Source of the DNA: Ilumatobacter sp.
GTDB lineage: Bacteria > Actinomycetota > Acidimicrobiia > Acidimicrobiales > Ilumatobacteraceae
NCBI GenBank assembly: GCA_029263275.1
Contig: JAJCXU010000606.1
Location: 1-5,430 of the forward strand
DNA length: 5,430 nt
Direction of reading: 5' to 3'
This document shows, one piece after another, positions 1 through 5,430 of this stretch (positions within the stretch are counted from its first letter, which is position 1; each line of letters begins with the position of its first letter). A program made the position numbers and the translations under genes. The notes beneath the pieces were generated by a model. The model searched no databases and had not been told where the DNA came from. It saw nothing but the letters and a program-made list of their open reading frames with translations.

Positions 1-476
1 ACGAAGGCAAGTATGCCGGTGTCCGCATGCCGTACCAGGACGTCGTCAACATTTCGATGAACCAGGTATTGATGCGGTCGATCAACACCAGCCTGTCGTC
101 GATCCTGCCGGTGATCTCCCTGTTGCTCATCGGGTCGGGGCTGCTCGGAGCGGTGACGCTGCGCGAGTTTGCACTGGCATTGCTCATCGGCATGATCTCG
201 GGTATCTACTCGTCGATCTTCATCGCGACGCCGTTGCTCGCGGCGCTGAAGGCCAACGTCGGACGCAAGGCGCGCCGTGAGCGCCTGACCGGCGACAACC
301 TGCGTGCTGCGGTGATTGGCTCGGGAGTCACCGGGCGCGTCGCAGCGACGCCGACATCGTCGTCATCAGCCGATCACGATGATCACGACGATGACGTCAA
401 GACCGCTGCCGTCCACGAACCCGCGGGCAAGCTGCTCACCCACCAGCCGCGGCCACGCAAGAAGAAGCGTCGCTGA
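1..476 (+). CDS. secF: Protein translocase subunit SecF, C-terminal part (5' end outside window)
   Basis: SecF works with SecD in the SecYEG translocase complex of the plasma membrane and uses the proton gradient to help pull exported proteins across. The first full codon is at position 3 and the reading frame is open to the window edge, so the gene begins upstream; the ATG at 27 is internal. The stretch NISMNQVLMRSINTSL is the conserved SecF segment before the last two membrane helices. Those follow at about 102-155 (LPVISLLLIGSGLL) and 168-245 (FALALLIGMISGIYSSIFIA), the second holding the typical G-x-x-S-S-I-F-I-A-x-P signature. The tail after about 255 is polar and cytoplasmic: a basic patch, a Ser run, an Asp/His-rich stretch (369-395) and a final basic cluster ending RKKKRR. 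Conserved core and variable tail fit the family. secD is expected just upstream. The identification is firm; the function of the tail is unknown. Confidence 0.93.
   Translation, partial: EGKYAGVRMPYQDVVNISMNQVLMRSINTSLSSILPVISLLLIGSGLLGAVTLREFALALLIGMISGIYSSIFIATPLLAALKANVGRKARRERLTGDNLRAAVIGSGVTGRVAATPTSSSSADHDDHDDDVKTAAVHEPAGKLLTHQPRPRKKKRR
372..395 (+). repeat. Short tandem repeat encoding Asp/His run in SecF tail
   Basis: Two 9-base units, GATCACGAT (372-380) and GATCACGAC (381-389), lie head to tail and are followed by GATGAC. In the secF frame they encode DHDDHDDD. The units are whole codons, so copy number changes would keep the frame. This looks like a slippage-derived expansion in an unconstrained cytoplasmic tail. 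Binding of metal ions by the His/Asp cluster is possible but is only inference. Confidence 0.6.
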
Positions 477-487
477 CCACCTCTGCG

Positions 488-495
488 GATAACCT
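488..495 (+). promoter_or_regulatory. Possible -10 element before apt (GATAACCT)
   Basis: The hexamer TAACCT at 490-495 fits the actinobacterial -10 consensus TAnnnT, and with its preceding GA gives GATAACCT. Exactly six bases separate it from the apt ATG at 502, the spacing at which transcription would begin at the start codon and make a leaderless mRNA. No purine-rich Shine-Dalgarno sequence stands before this ATG, which agrees with that reading. No convincing -35 box is visible about 17 bases upstream, so the call rests on the -10 match, the spacing, and a near-identical box before hisS. Confidence 0.35.
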
Positions 496-501
496 CGGCG
501 C

Positions 502-1029
502 ATGACAGCTGATCACGGCGCACTTCGCAGCTTCGTTCGCGACATCGCCGACTATCCAGTCGAAGGCGTCACGTTCCGCGACATCACCCCTCTGCTGGGC
601 GATTCCGCAGCGTTGGCGCGTTCGATCAACGCCATTGTCGAGCAATTCGAAGGCGTTCCGATCGATCGTGTCGTCGGCGTCGAAGCCCGTGGATTCATCT
701 TCGGCGCGGCGGTCGCCTATCGGGCCGGCGCAGGGTTCGTACCCGTTCGCAAAGCCGGCAAGCTGCCGTGGGCGGTGGTCCGTGAGGAGTACATCCTCGA
801 GTACGGATCCGACAAGCTCGAGATCCATCGCGACGCCATCCACCCGGGGGAACGAATCCTCATCGTCGACGACGTCCTCGCCACCGGCGGAACGGCGGCC
901 GCAACGGCCCGGCTCGTCGAGACGCTCGGCGGTGTCGTGGCAGGCCTGGCATTCCTGCTCGAGATCGATGATCTCGGTGGCCGCGCCAAACTCGGCGACC
1001 GAACCGTGCAGGCGTTGCTCCACTACTGA
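502..1029 (+). CDS. apt: Adenine phosphoribosyltransferase
   Basis: Cytoplasmic purine salvage enzyme that joins adenine to PRPP to give AMP and pyrophosphate. The 175-residue length is normal for the family. Visible motifs in order: the N-terminal D-Y-P-x-x-G-V-T-F-R-D-I-T-P-L-L block (residues 17-32), VVGVEARGFIFG (57-68), the flexible-loop segment RKAGKLP (83-89), YxLEYGxDxLEIH (97-109), and the PRPP-binding loop ILIVDDVLATGGTAAA (119-134), whose two Asp residues and ATGGT contact the ribose phosphate. ATG 502 places the first conserved block at the usual distance from the N terminus. There is no clear Shine-Dalgarno sequence; a -10-like box six bases upstream suggests leaderless expression. 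The gene ends two bases before rel, so the two are very likely co-transcribed. The secF-apt-rel order is common in actinobacteria, from family knowledge. Nothing is truncated or missing. Confidence 0.97.
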   Translation: MTADHGALRSFVRDIADYPVEGVTFRDITPLLGDSAALARSINAIVEQFEGVPIDRVVGVEARGFIFGAAVAYRAGAGFVPVRKAGKLPWAVVREEYILEYGSDKLEIHRDAIHPGERILIVDDVLATGGTAAATARLVETLGGVVAGLAFLLEIDDLGGRAKLGDRTVQALLHY

Positions 1030-1031
1030 TC

Positions 1032-3290
1032 ATGGGGACGGTCGACCGAGTCTTACCCTGGAGACGGACGCCGACCACTCCCACCGCGTCAGAACTCGGG
1101 CCACTGCTTGCGGCCTATCGGCGTCGACATCCGAAGGCACCGACCACCACGATCAACCGGGCCTATCGGGTCGCTGCCACGGCCCACGGGTCTCAACGTC
1201 GAGGCTCCGGCGAGAGTTACATCAATCACCCATTGGCGGTCGCGTACATCGTTGCTGACATCGGCCTCGACGAAGTCTCCGTCGTTGCGGCGTTGCTGCA
1301 CGATGCAGTCGAAGACACCGAAATCACCGTCGCCGATGTGCAGCGCGACTTCGGCGACGAGGTGGCCGCCATCGTCGACGGCGTCACCAAACTCGAACGC
1401 ATTCGCTTCGACAGTCGCGAGGAGCAGCAAGCGGCGACGATGCGCAAGATGCTCGTCGCCATGGCGAAGGACCTCCGCGTCCTGGTCATCAAACTCGCTG
1501 ACCGGTTGCACAACATGCGCACGATCGCCGCGATGCCGCTCGAGAAGCAGCAGCAGAAGGCTCAAGAGACGATCGACATCTATGCGCCGCTCGCGCATCG
1601 TCTCGGGATGCAGGAGATGAAGCAGCAGCTCGAGGACCTGTCGTTCTCGGCGCTTCATCCGAAACGGTTTGCCGAACTCGACCATCTCGTCAGCAGCCGG
1701 ACGCCTGAGCGCGACATCTACCTCGCGAAGTCGGTGGCAGAGGTGCGGGCACGGCTCGGCGAGTTGGGCATCGACGCCGAAGTCACGGGTCGCGGCAAGC
1801 ACCTGTGGAGCATCTACGAAAAGATGGTGGTGAAGAGCCGCGAGTTCGACGAGATCTTCGACCTCGTGGCCGTCCGAGTCATCGTGCCGACGATGAAGGA
1901 CTGCTATGCCGCGCTCGGCTGCATTCATGGGCGATGGCGACCCATCGTGGGGCGGTTCAAGGACTACATCGCGATGCCCAAGTTCAACCTGTATCAGAGC
2001 TTGCACACCACGGTCATCGGTCCATCGGGCAAGCCGATCGAAGTGCAGATTCGTACCATCGAAATGCACCAGCGGGCCGAATGGGGCGTGGCTGCACACT
2101 GGGCGTACAAAGACGGCGCCGACAGCACCAAAGACATCGATTGGCTCAACCGCATCATCGACTGGCAGGAGGAGGTCTCCGACCCTGCACAGTTCATGGA
2201 AAGCCTCAAGACCGACCTTGAGCAAGACGAAGTGTTCGTCTTCACGCCCAAGGGTCGGGTCATCACGTTGCCGGTCGGCTCGACCACCGTCGACTTCGCG
2301 TACGCAGTGCACACCGAAGTCGGCCACTCGTGCATCGGCAGCAAGATCAACGGTCGACTGGTTCCGCTCGATCACACGGTGCAGAGCGGCGACAACGTCG
2401 AGATTTTCACGTCGAAGGTCGACACCGCTGGTCCGTCTCAGGACTGGCTCGTGTTCGTCGTCTCGCCGCGGGCGCGAAACAAGATCCGGCAATGGTTCAG
2501 CCGCGAACGGCGCCTCGACACCATCGAGGCGGGCCGAGACGACCTCAGCAACCTCCTGCGCCGTGAAGGGCTGCCAGTCCAACGAATCTGGAAGTCGCCG
2601 CAGCTCGATGCCGTGATCAACGAACTGAGCTACGTCGACCTCGACGCGATGCTGCAGGCGATCGGCGAGCACCACGTGTCGGCGCAGAGCGTCGCACAGA
2701 AGATTGCACGCGGATTCCGCACGGGCGAGGAAGACGAGCAGCTGCCCGCAACGGTCGACACACCGCGGCGCGAACAGCGCGATGACGGGGCGACCACGGT
2801 GGGCGTCCACGTCGAGGGGCTCGACGACGTCATGGTGCGGCTCGCCAAGTGCTGCACCCCAGTGCCGGGCGACGACATCATCGGCTTCGTCACGCGCGGG
2901 CGTGGGGTCAGCGTGCATCGGAGCGACTGCGCGAATGCGGTGTCGTTGATGGCCGAGCAGGCCACTCGTCTGATCGACGTCGAGTGGGGCGGTGCAGAAC
3001 AATCCAAGGCCACGTTCATCGCTGGCGTCGAGGTCGTCGCGTTCGACCGATCACGACTCCTGATGGACGTTGCGGTGGCACTGTCGGAACACAAGATCAA
3101 CATCGTGTCGTCGCAGACGGTCACCGGCACCGACCGGGTAGCCAAGATGCAGTTTCAGTTCGAACTGGTCAACTTGAGCCATCTTGATTCGGTGCTCCAG
3201 ACCATCAAGGGCATCGATTCCGTCTACGACGCCTATCGAATCAATCCGGGGAGCGCTCCGGCGAACAACTCGGTCGCCGCCACCGGATAG
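1032..3290 (+). CDS. rel: Bifunctional (p)ppGpp synthetase/hydrolase Rel (RelA/SpoT family)
   Basis: Stringent-response enzyme: it makes (p)ppGpp from ATP and GDP/GTP when uncharged tRNA stalls ribosomes, and degrades it otherwise. At 752 residues it is a full-length long RSH protein. The hydrolase HD domain (about 40-195) keeps its metal and active-site residues: R43, H52, H90-D91, E94-D95, D157 and N161. The synthetase domain (about 240-360) has RGKHLWSIYEKM (254-265), D277 and E337, and carries RFKD (308-311). This RxKD form is typical of bifunctional Rel/SpoT, while monofunctional RelA has ExDD. The TGS domain follows (about 400-462), with VGHSCIG around H432. The zinc-finger domain has C607-C608, H629 and C633, and a C-terminal ACT domain spans about 660-736. 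Closest recalled relative is mycobacterial Rel. ATG 1032 is two bases after the apt stop with no strong Shine-Dalgarno, so translation is probably coupled. The first 20 residues are variable. relA would be an equally common label. Confidence 0.97.
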   Translation: MGTVDRVLPWRRTPTTPTASELGPLLAAYRRRHPKAPTTTINRAYRVAATAHGSQRRGSGESYINHPLAVAYIVADIGLDEVSVVAALLHDAVEDTEITVADVQRDFGDEVAAIVDGVTKLERIRFDSREEQQAATMRKMLVAMAKDLRVLVIKLADRLHNMRTIAAMPLEKQQQKAQETIDIYAPLAHRLGMQEMKQQLEDLSFSALHPKRFAELDHLVSSRTPERDIYLAKSVAEVRARLGELGIDAEVTGRGKHLWSIYEKMVVKSREFDEIFDLVAVRVIVPTMKDCYAALGCIHGRWRPIVGRFKDYIAMPKFNLYQSLHTTVIGPSGKPIEVQIRTIEMHQRAEWGVAAHWAYKDGADSTKDIDWLNRIIDWQEEVSDPAQFMESLKTDLEQDEVFVFTPKGRVITLPVGSTTVDFAYAVHTEVGHSCIGSKINGRLVPLDHTVQSGDNVEIFTSKVDTAGPSQDWLVFVVSPRARNKIRQWFSRERRLDTIEAGRDDLSNLLRREGLPVQRIWKSPQLDAVINELSYVDLDAMLQAIGEHHVSAQSVAQKIARGFRTGEEDEQLPATVDTPRREQRDDGATTVGVHVEGLDDVMVRLAKCCTPVPGDDIIGFVTRGRGVSVHRSDCANAVSLMAEQATRLIDVEWGGAEQSKATFIAGVEVVAFDRSRLLMDVAVALSEHKINIVSSQTVTGTDRVAKMQFQFELVNLSHLDSVLQTIKGIDSVYDAYRINPGSAPANNSVAATG

Positions 3291-3321
3291 TTACGCATGG
3301 GGTCAGGCCCCTTTCGTAACT
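3289..3321 (+). repeat. REP-like palindrome after rel, possible transcript-end hairpin
   Basis: The rel stop codon runs straight into an inverted repeat. The outer arms AGTTACG (3289-3295) and CGTAACT (3315-3321) are perfectly complementary over 7 bp. A 3x3 internal loop (CAT/TTT) follows, then GGGG (3299-3302) paired with CCCC (3308-3311) around a 5-base loop, TCAGG. No T-run follows, so it is not a classic intrinsic terminator, although actinobacterial terminators often lack one. The GGGGTC-AG-CCCC core with GTTACG flanks resembles, from memory, dispersed extragenic palindromes in many environmental genomes, some associated with REP-type tyrosine transposases. It may be a REP element, a transcript-end or mRNA-stabilising hairpin, or both. 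Confidence 0.55.
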
Positions 3322-3358
3322 CTGTGTGAAACGCTCCCGCCCCTGGCTTCGGTGCACC

Positions 3359-3366
3359 GATAGCCT
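3359..3366 (+). promoter_or_regulatory. Possible -10 element before hisS (GATAGCCT)
   Basis: TAGCCT at 3361-3366 fits TAnnnT. With its preceding GA it reads GATAGCCT, one base different from the GATAACCT box before apt. Eight bases separate it from the preferred hisS start GTG 3375, so the mRNA would be leaderless or nearly so. The gap follows a palindrome that could end the rel transcript, which makes a separate hisS promoter reasonable. No clear -35 box is visible. The box overlaps the alternative TTG start at 3366, which argues against that start if the promoter is real. Confidence 0.3.
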
Positions 3367-3374
3367 TGCGGGCC

Positions 3375-4634
3375 GTGCCATCGTTCCAGACCAGTCCCGG
3401 CATGCGGGACATCCTGCCGCCCGAGAGTGGCCGTTGGCGTCGGTTCACTGCCGTCTTCGCTGATGTCGTCGAAGCGGCCGGATATCAGCAGGTGATCCCG
3501 CCATTGCTCGAAGACCTGGGCGTCTTCACCCGGATTGGTGATGCCACCGACGTCGTCACCAAAGAGATGTACGACTTCGTCGACAAAGGCGACCGCCGAG
3601 TGGCCCTGCGTCCGGAGCAGACAGCAAGCGTGTGTCGAGCATTCGCACAACATCGTCCGCCGGTCTTGCCGTGGAAGGTCTTTTACTCGGGCCCGAACTT
3701 CCGGTACGAGAAGCCGCAGCGTGGCCGGTATCGCCAGTTCGACCAGGTCGGCATCGAGGTCCTCGGCGTCGACGACCCGATGCTCGACGTCGAAGTCATC
3801 GCGCTGGGCTGGGAGTTCTACCGCGCACTCGGCCTGCAGCAAGTGACATTGATCGTCAACAGCCTCGGTGAACCCGGAGATCGTTCCCGTTACGTCGAAG
3901 CGTTACGCACGCACTTCGAGGCGGCGGGGGAACAGTTGACCGAGCAGAGCCGCGTCACGCTCGCGAAGAACCCGTTGCGTGTCCTCGACTCCAAGCGGGA
4001 TCCAGATCAGCCGTTCATCGCCACTGCCCCGCAGATCGCCGATTTCTACGGGGACGACGCCGCCGAGCACTTCGCCGCCGTGCAAGCGGGGCTGCAGTCC
4101 CTCGGGATCCCGTTCACTGTCGAACCCAAGCTCGTTCGTGGGCTCGACTACTACCGCAGCACGATCTTCGAATTCCAGGGCGGCACCTTCGAGTCTGCCC
4201 AGAACGGGCTCGGCGGCGGCGGTCGCTACGACGGCCTCGTCGAGGCACTTGGCGGCCCGGCAACACCGGGCATCGGGTTTGCGCTCGGTGTAGATCGCAC
4301 CCTCATTGCCTGCGACGACGAAGGTTGTTTCGCCGCTGAGCCGTTGCAGCTCGATGCGTTTGTCGTCGATGTCGTCGGTGGCCTCGAAGCTGCTGCCATC
4401 ACTGCTGAATTGCGCGCCGCAGGATTGTCCGCCGATCGTGGCTACGACAACCGCAGCATGAAGGCGCAGATGAAGCTCGCCAACCGCAGTGGCGCGGCGT
4501 GTGCGGTCATCATCGGCGAGCAAGAAGTCGCCGATGGAAGCATCATCGTCAAGCCAATGCGCGGCGGCGACCAGGTCACCATCCCCCGATCCGGGCTCAT
4601 CGCCCAACTCTCAGAAACACGAACTCATGACTGA
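3375..4634 (+). CDS. hisS: Histidine--tRNA ligase (HisRS)
   Basis: Cytoplasmic class II aminoacyl-tRNA synthetase that charges tRNA-His using ATP. From GTG 3375 the protein has 419 residues, usual for bacterial HisRS, and begins PSFQTSPGMRDILPPES, matching the family's N terminus. An in-frame TTG at 3366 would add three residues (RAV after Met) but has no better ribosome site. Motifs: LRPEQT (78-83), motif 2 region FYSGPNFRYEKPQRGRYRQF (103-122) followed by DQVGIEVLG, the histidine-specific RGLDYY (255-260) with catalytic Arg255, GGGGRYDGL (280-288), motif 3 PGIGFALGVDR (298-308), and a C-terminal anticodon-binding domain (about 326-415) with RSMKAQMKLANRSGA. All key residues are present. aspS begins within its last codons, an 8-base overlap that suggests coupled translation. 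The hisS-aspS pair is common in bacteria. Confidence 0.96.
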   Translation: MPSFQTSPGMRDILPPESGRWRRFTAVFADVVEAAGYQQVIPPLLEDLGVFTRIGDATDVVTKEMYDFVDKGDRRVALRPEQTASVCRAFAQHRPPVLPWKVFYSGPNFRYEKPQRGRYRQFDQVGIEVLGVDDPMLDVEVIALGWEFYRALGLQQVTLIVNSLGEPGDRSRYVEALRTHFEAAGEQLTEQSRVTLAKNPLRVLDSKRDPDQPFIATAPQIADFYGDDAAEHFAAVQAGLQSLGIPFTVEPKLVRGLDYYRSTIFEFQGGTFESAQNGLGGGGRYDGLVEALGGPATPGIGFALGVDRTLIACDDEGCFAAEPLQLDAFVVDVVGGLEAAAITAELRAAGLSADRGYDNRSMKAQMKLANRSGAACAVIIGEQEVADGSIIVKPMRGGDQVTIPRSGLIAQLSETRTHD

Positions 4635-5430
4635 ATCACAAGCAACATCAATGCGTACTCATCTGTGCGGAGCGCTGCGCGACGCCGACATCGGCAGCAC
4701 GGTCAGCGTGTGCGGGTGGGTCGGTCGCCGTCGTGAGCATGGCGAACATCTGGCGTTCGTCGACTTGCGGGACCATTCCGGCATCGTGCAGTGCGTCATC
4801 AACGAAGACGTCGACGTGCGCAGTGAGTACGTCCTCAAGATCACCGGCACCGTTCGCGAGCGGCCCGACGGCACGATCAACGACAACCTCCCGACCGGTC
4901 GCGTCGAGATCGGCGACTGTGAGGTCGAGATCCTGCGGACTGCCACACCGCCGCCGTTCCCGATCGATGCTCGTGCCGACGACGTCGACGAGAACATTCG
5001 CCTCAAGCACCGCTACCTCGACCTGCGCCGCGAGCGGATGCAGAAGAACCTCCGTATCCGGTCGAAGATCAACGCAGCGGTTCGGGCCGCGATGGATGCA
5101 CAGAGTTTCGTCGAAGTCGAGACGCCGATGCTCGTGCCGTCCACGCCGGAGGGTGCCCGCGAGTTTCTGGTGCCGTCGCGCAAGGAGCCCGGTTCGTTCT
5201 ACGCCCTGCCGCAGTCGCCCCAGCTCTTCAAGCAACTCCTGATGGTGGCGGGTGTCGATCGCTACTACCAGATGGCCCGCTGCCTCCGGGATGAAGACTT
5301 GCGCGCCGACCGCCAGTACGAGTTCATGCAGCTCGACATGGAGATGAGCTTCGTCGACCAAGACGATGTGCTGGATATGATCGAGGATTGTTTTCACGAT
5401 CTAACAACTCAATGCGCTGGGCAAAAGGAA
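4627..5430 (+). CDS. aspS: Aspartate--tRNA ligase (AspRS), N-terminal part (3' end outside window), predicted non-discriminating
   Basis: Class II synthetase charging tRNA-Asp, and probably tRNA-Asn as well. The frame is open from ATG 4627 to the window edge: 268 residues of an expected 580-600. An N-terminal OB-fold anticodon-binding domain (about 10-105) contains VCGWVGRRREHG and DLRDHSGIVQ. The catalytic domain then shows RLKHRYLDLRR (125-135), motif 1 (about 157-172, FVEVETPML), STPEGAREFLVPSR (172-185), the aspartate-site block YALPQSPQLFKQLLM (192-206) and motif 2 RCLRDEDLRADRQYEFMQLD (218-237). The bacterial insertion (GAD) domain and motif 3 lie beyond the window. ATG 4627 overlaps the hisS stop by 8 bases. 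ATG 4651 would give MRTHLCGAL, which aligns better with the usual AspRS N terminus, so it is a serious alternative. Neither has a clear Shine-Dalgarno. Oddities: QYEFMQ where most AspRS have QPEFTQ, and a shortened OB-fold. Confidence 0.95.
   Translation, partial: MTESQATSMRTHLCGALRDADIGSTVSVCGWVGRRREHGEHLAFVDLRDHSGIVQCVINEDVDVRSEYVLKITGTVRERPDGTINDNLPTGRVEIGDCEVEILRTATPPPFPIDARADDVDENIRLKHRYLDLRRERMQKNLRIRSKINAAVRAAMDAQSFVEVETPMLVPSTPEGAREFLVPSRKEPGSFYALPQSPQLFKQLLMVAGVDRYYQMARCLRDEDLRADRQYEFMQLDMEMSFVDQDDVLDMIEDCFHDLTTQCAGQKE

Noticed and set aside
473..478. CTGACC as a -35 box for the apt promoter
   Set aside because: Only 11 bases separate it from the -10-like hexamer, too few for a normal spacer, and it includes the secF stop codon.
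866..877. GTCGACGACGTC-type partial palindromes in apt, rel and aspS
   Set aside because: They arise from frequent GTC, GAC and GAG codons in a GC-rich genome and fall within conserved coding motifs.
436..1023. Open frame on the - strand opposite apt (195 codons)
   Set aside because: It is a shadow of apt, with no recognisable motif and no ribosome site, and lies fully over a conserved enzyme.
1089..3002. Very long open frame on the - strand opposite rel (637 codons)
   Set aside because: Antisense frames in GC-rich genes stay open because stop codons are rare there. Its translation is rich in Asp, His, Arg and Val with no recognisable domain, and the + strand encodes an intact Rel in the same place.
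3366..3374. TTG 3366 as the hisS start
   Set aside because: It adds only three residues not seen in the family N terminus, has no Shine-Dalgarno, and overlaps the -10-like box. GTG 3375 fits the family better.
3291..3374. A riboswitch, T-box or attenuator leader before hisS
   Set aside because: The gap is only 84 bases. Apart from the palindrome it holds no T-box consensus, anti-terminator pair or His-codon leader peptide that I can see.
3903..4607. Open frame on the - strand opposite hisS (234 codons)
   Set aside because: Same reasoning: it is complementary to a complete HisRS and its composition looks like an antisense translation.
4648..5397. Open frame on the - strand opposite aspS (249 codons)
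   Set aside because: The + strand here is an uninterrupted AspRS with all expected motifs; the antisense product resembles no known family.

Overview
The window is about 5.4 kb of GC-rich bacterial chromosome (roughly 60% G+C by eye, with C or G at most third codon positions). It carries five housekeeping genes, all on the + strand and tightly packed: the 3' end of secF, then apt, rel (relA/spoT family), hisS and the 5' part of aspS. The gene order, the Mycobacterium-like Rel sequence, the short GC-rich spacers without clear Shine-Dalgarno sequences and the form of the AspRS point to an actinobacterium. My best guess is class Acidimicrobiia (Ilumatobacter-like), but I could not test this.

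Layout. Positions 1-476 encode the last two membrane helices and a polar cytoplasmic tail of SecF. A 25-base gap with a -10-like GATAACCT precedes apt (502-1029). The rel gene (1032-3290) starts two bases after the apt stop and encodes a full-length bifunctional ppGpp synthetase/hydrolase with HD, synthetase, TGS, zinc-finger and ACT parts. An 84-base gap follows (3291-3374). It begins with a perfect-armed palindrome of REP type and ends with a second -10-like GATAGCCT just before hisS. The hisS gene (best start GTG 3375, stop 4634) overlaps aspS by 8 bases (ATGACTGA) if aspS starts at 4627; aspS runs off the window.

Functionally the set links protein export (SecF), purine salvage (Apt), the stringent response (Rel, which responds to uncharged tRNA) and tRNA charging (HisRS, AspRS). 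I see no mobile element, CRISPR array, rRNA or tRNA gene, and no novel multi-gene system. The points worth a second look are small: twin GATAnCCT boxes suggesting leaderless transcripts of apt and hisS, the REP-like palindrome after rel, residues predicting a non-discriminating AspRS with unusual motif 2 positions, and an Asp/His-rich repeat in the SecF tail.
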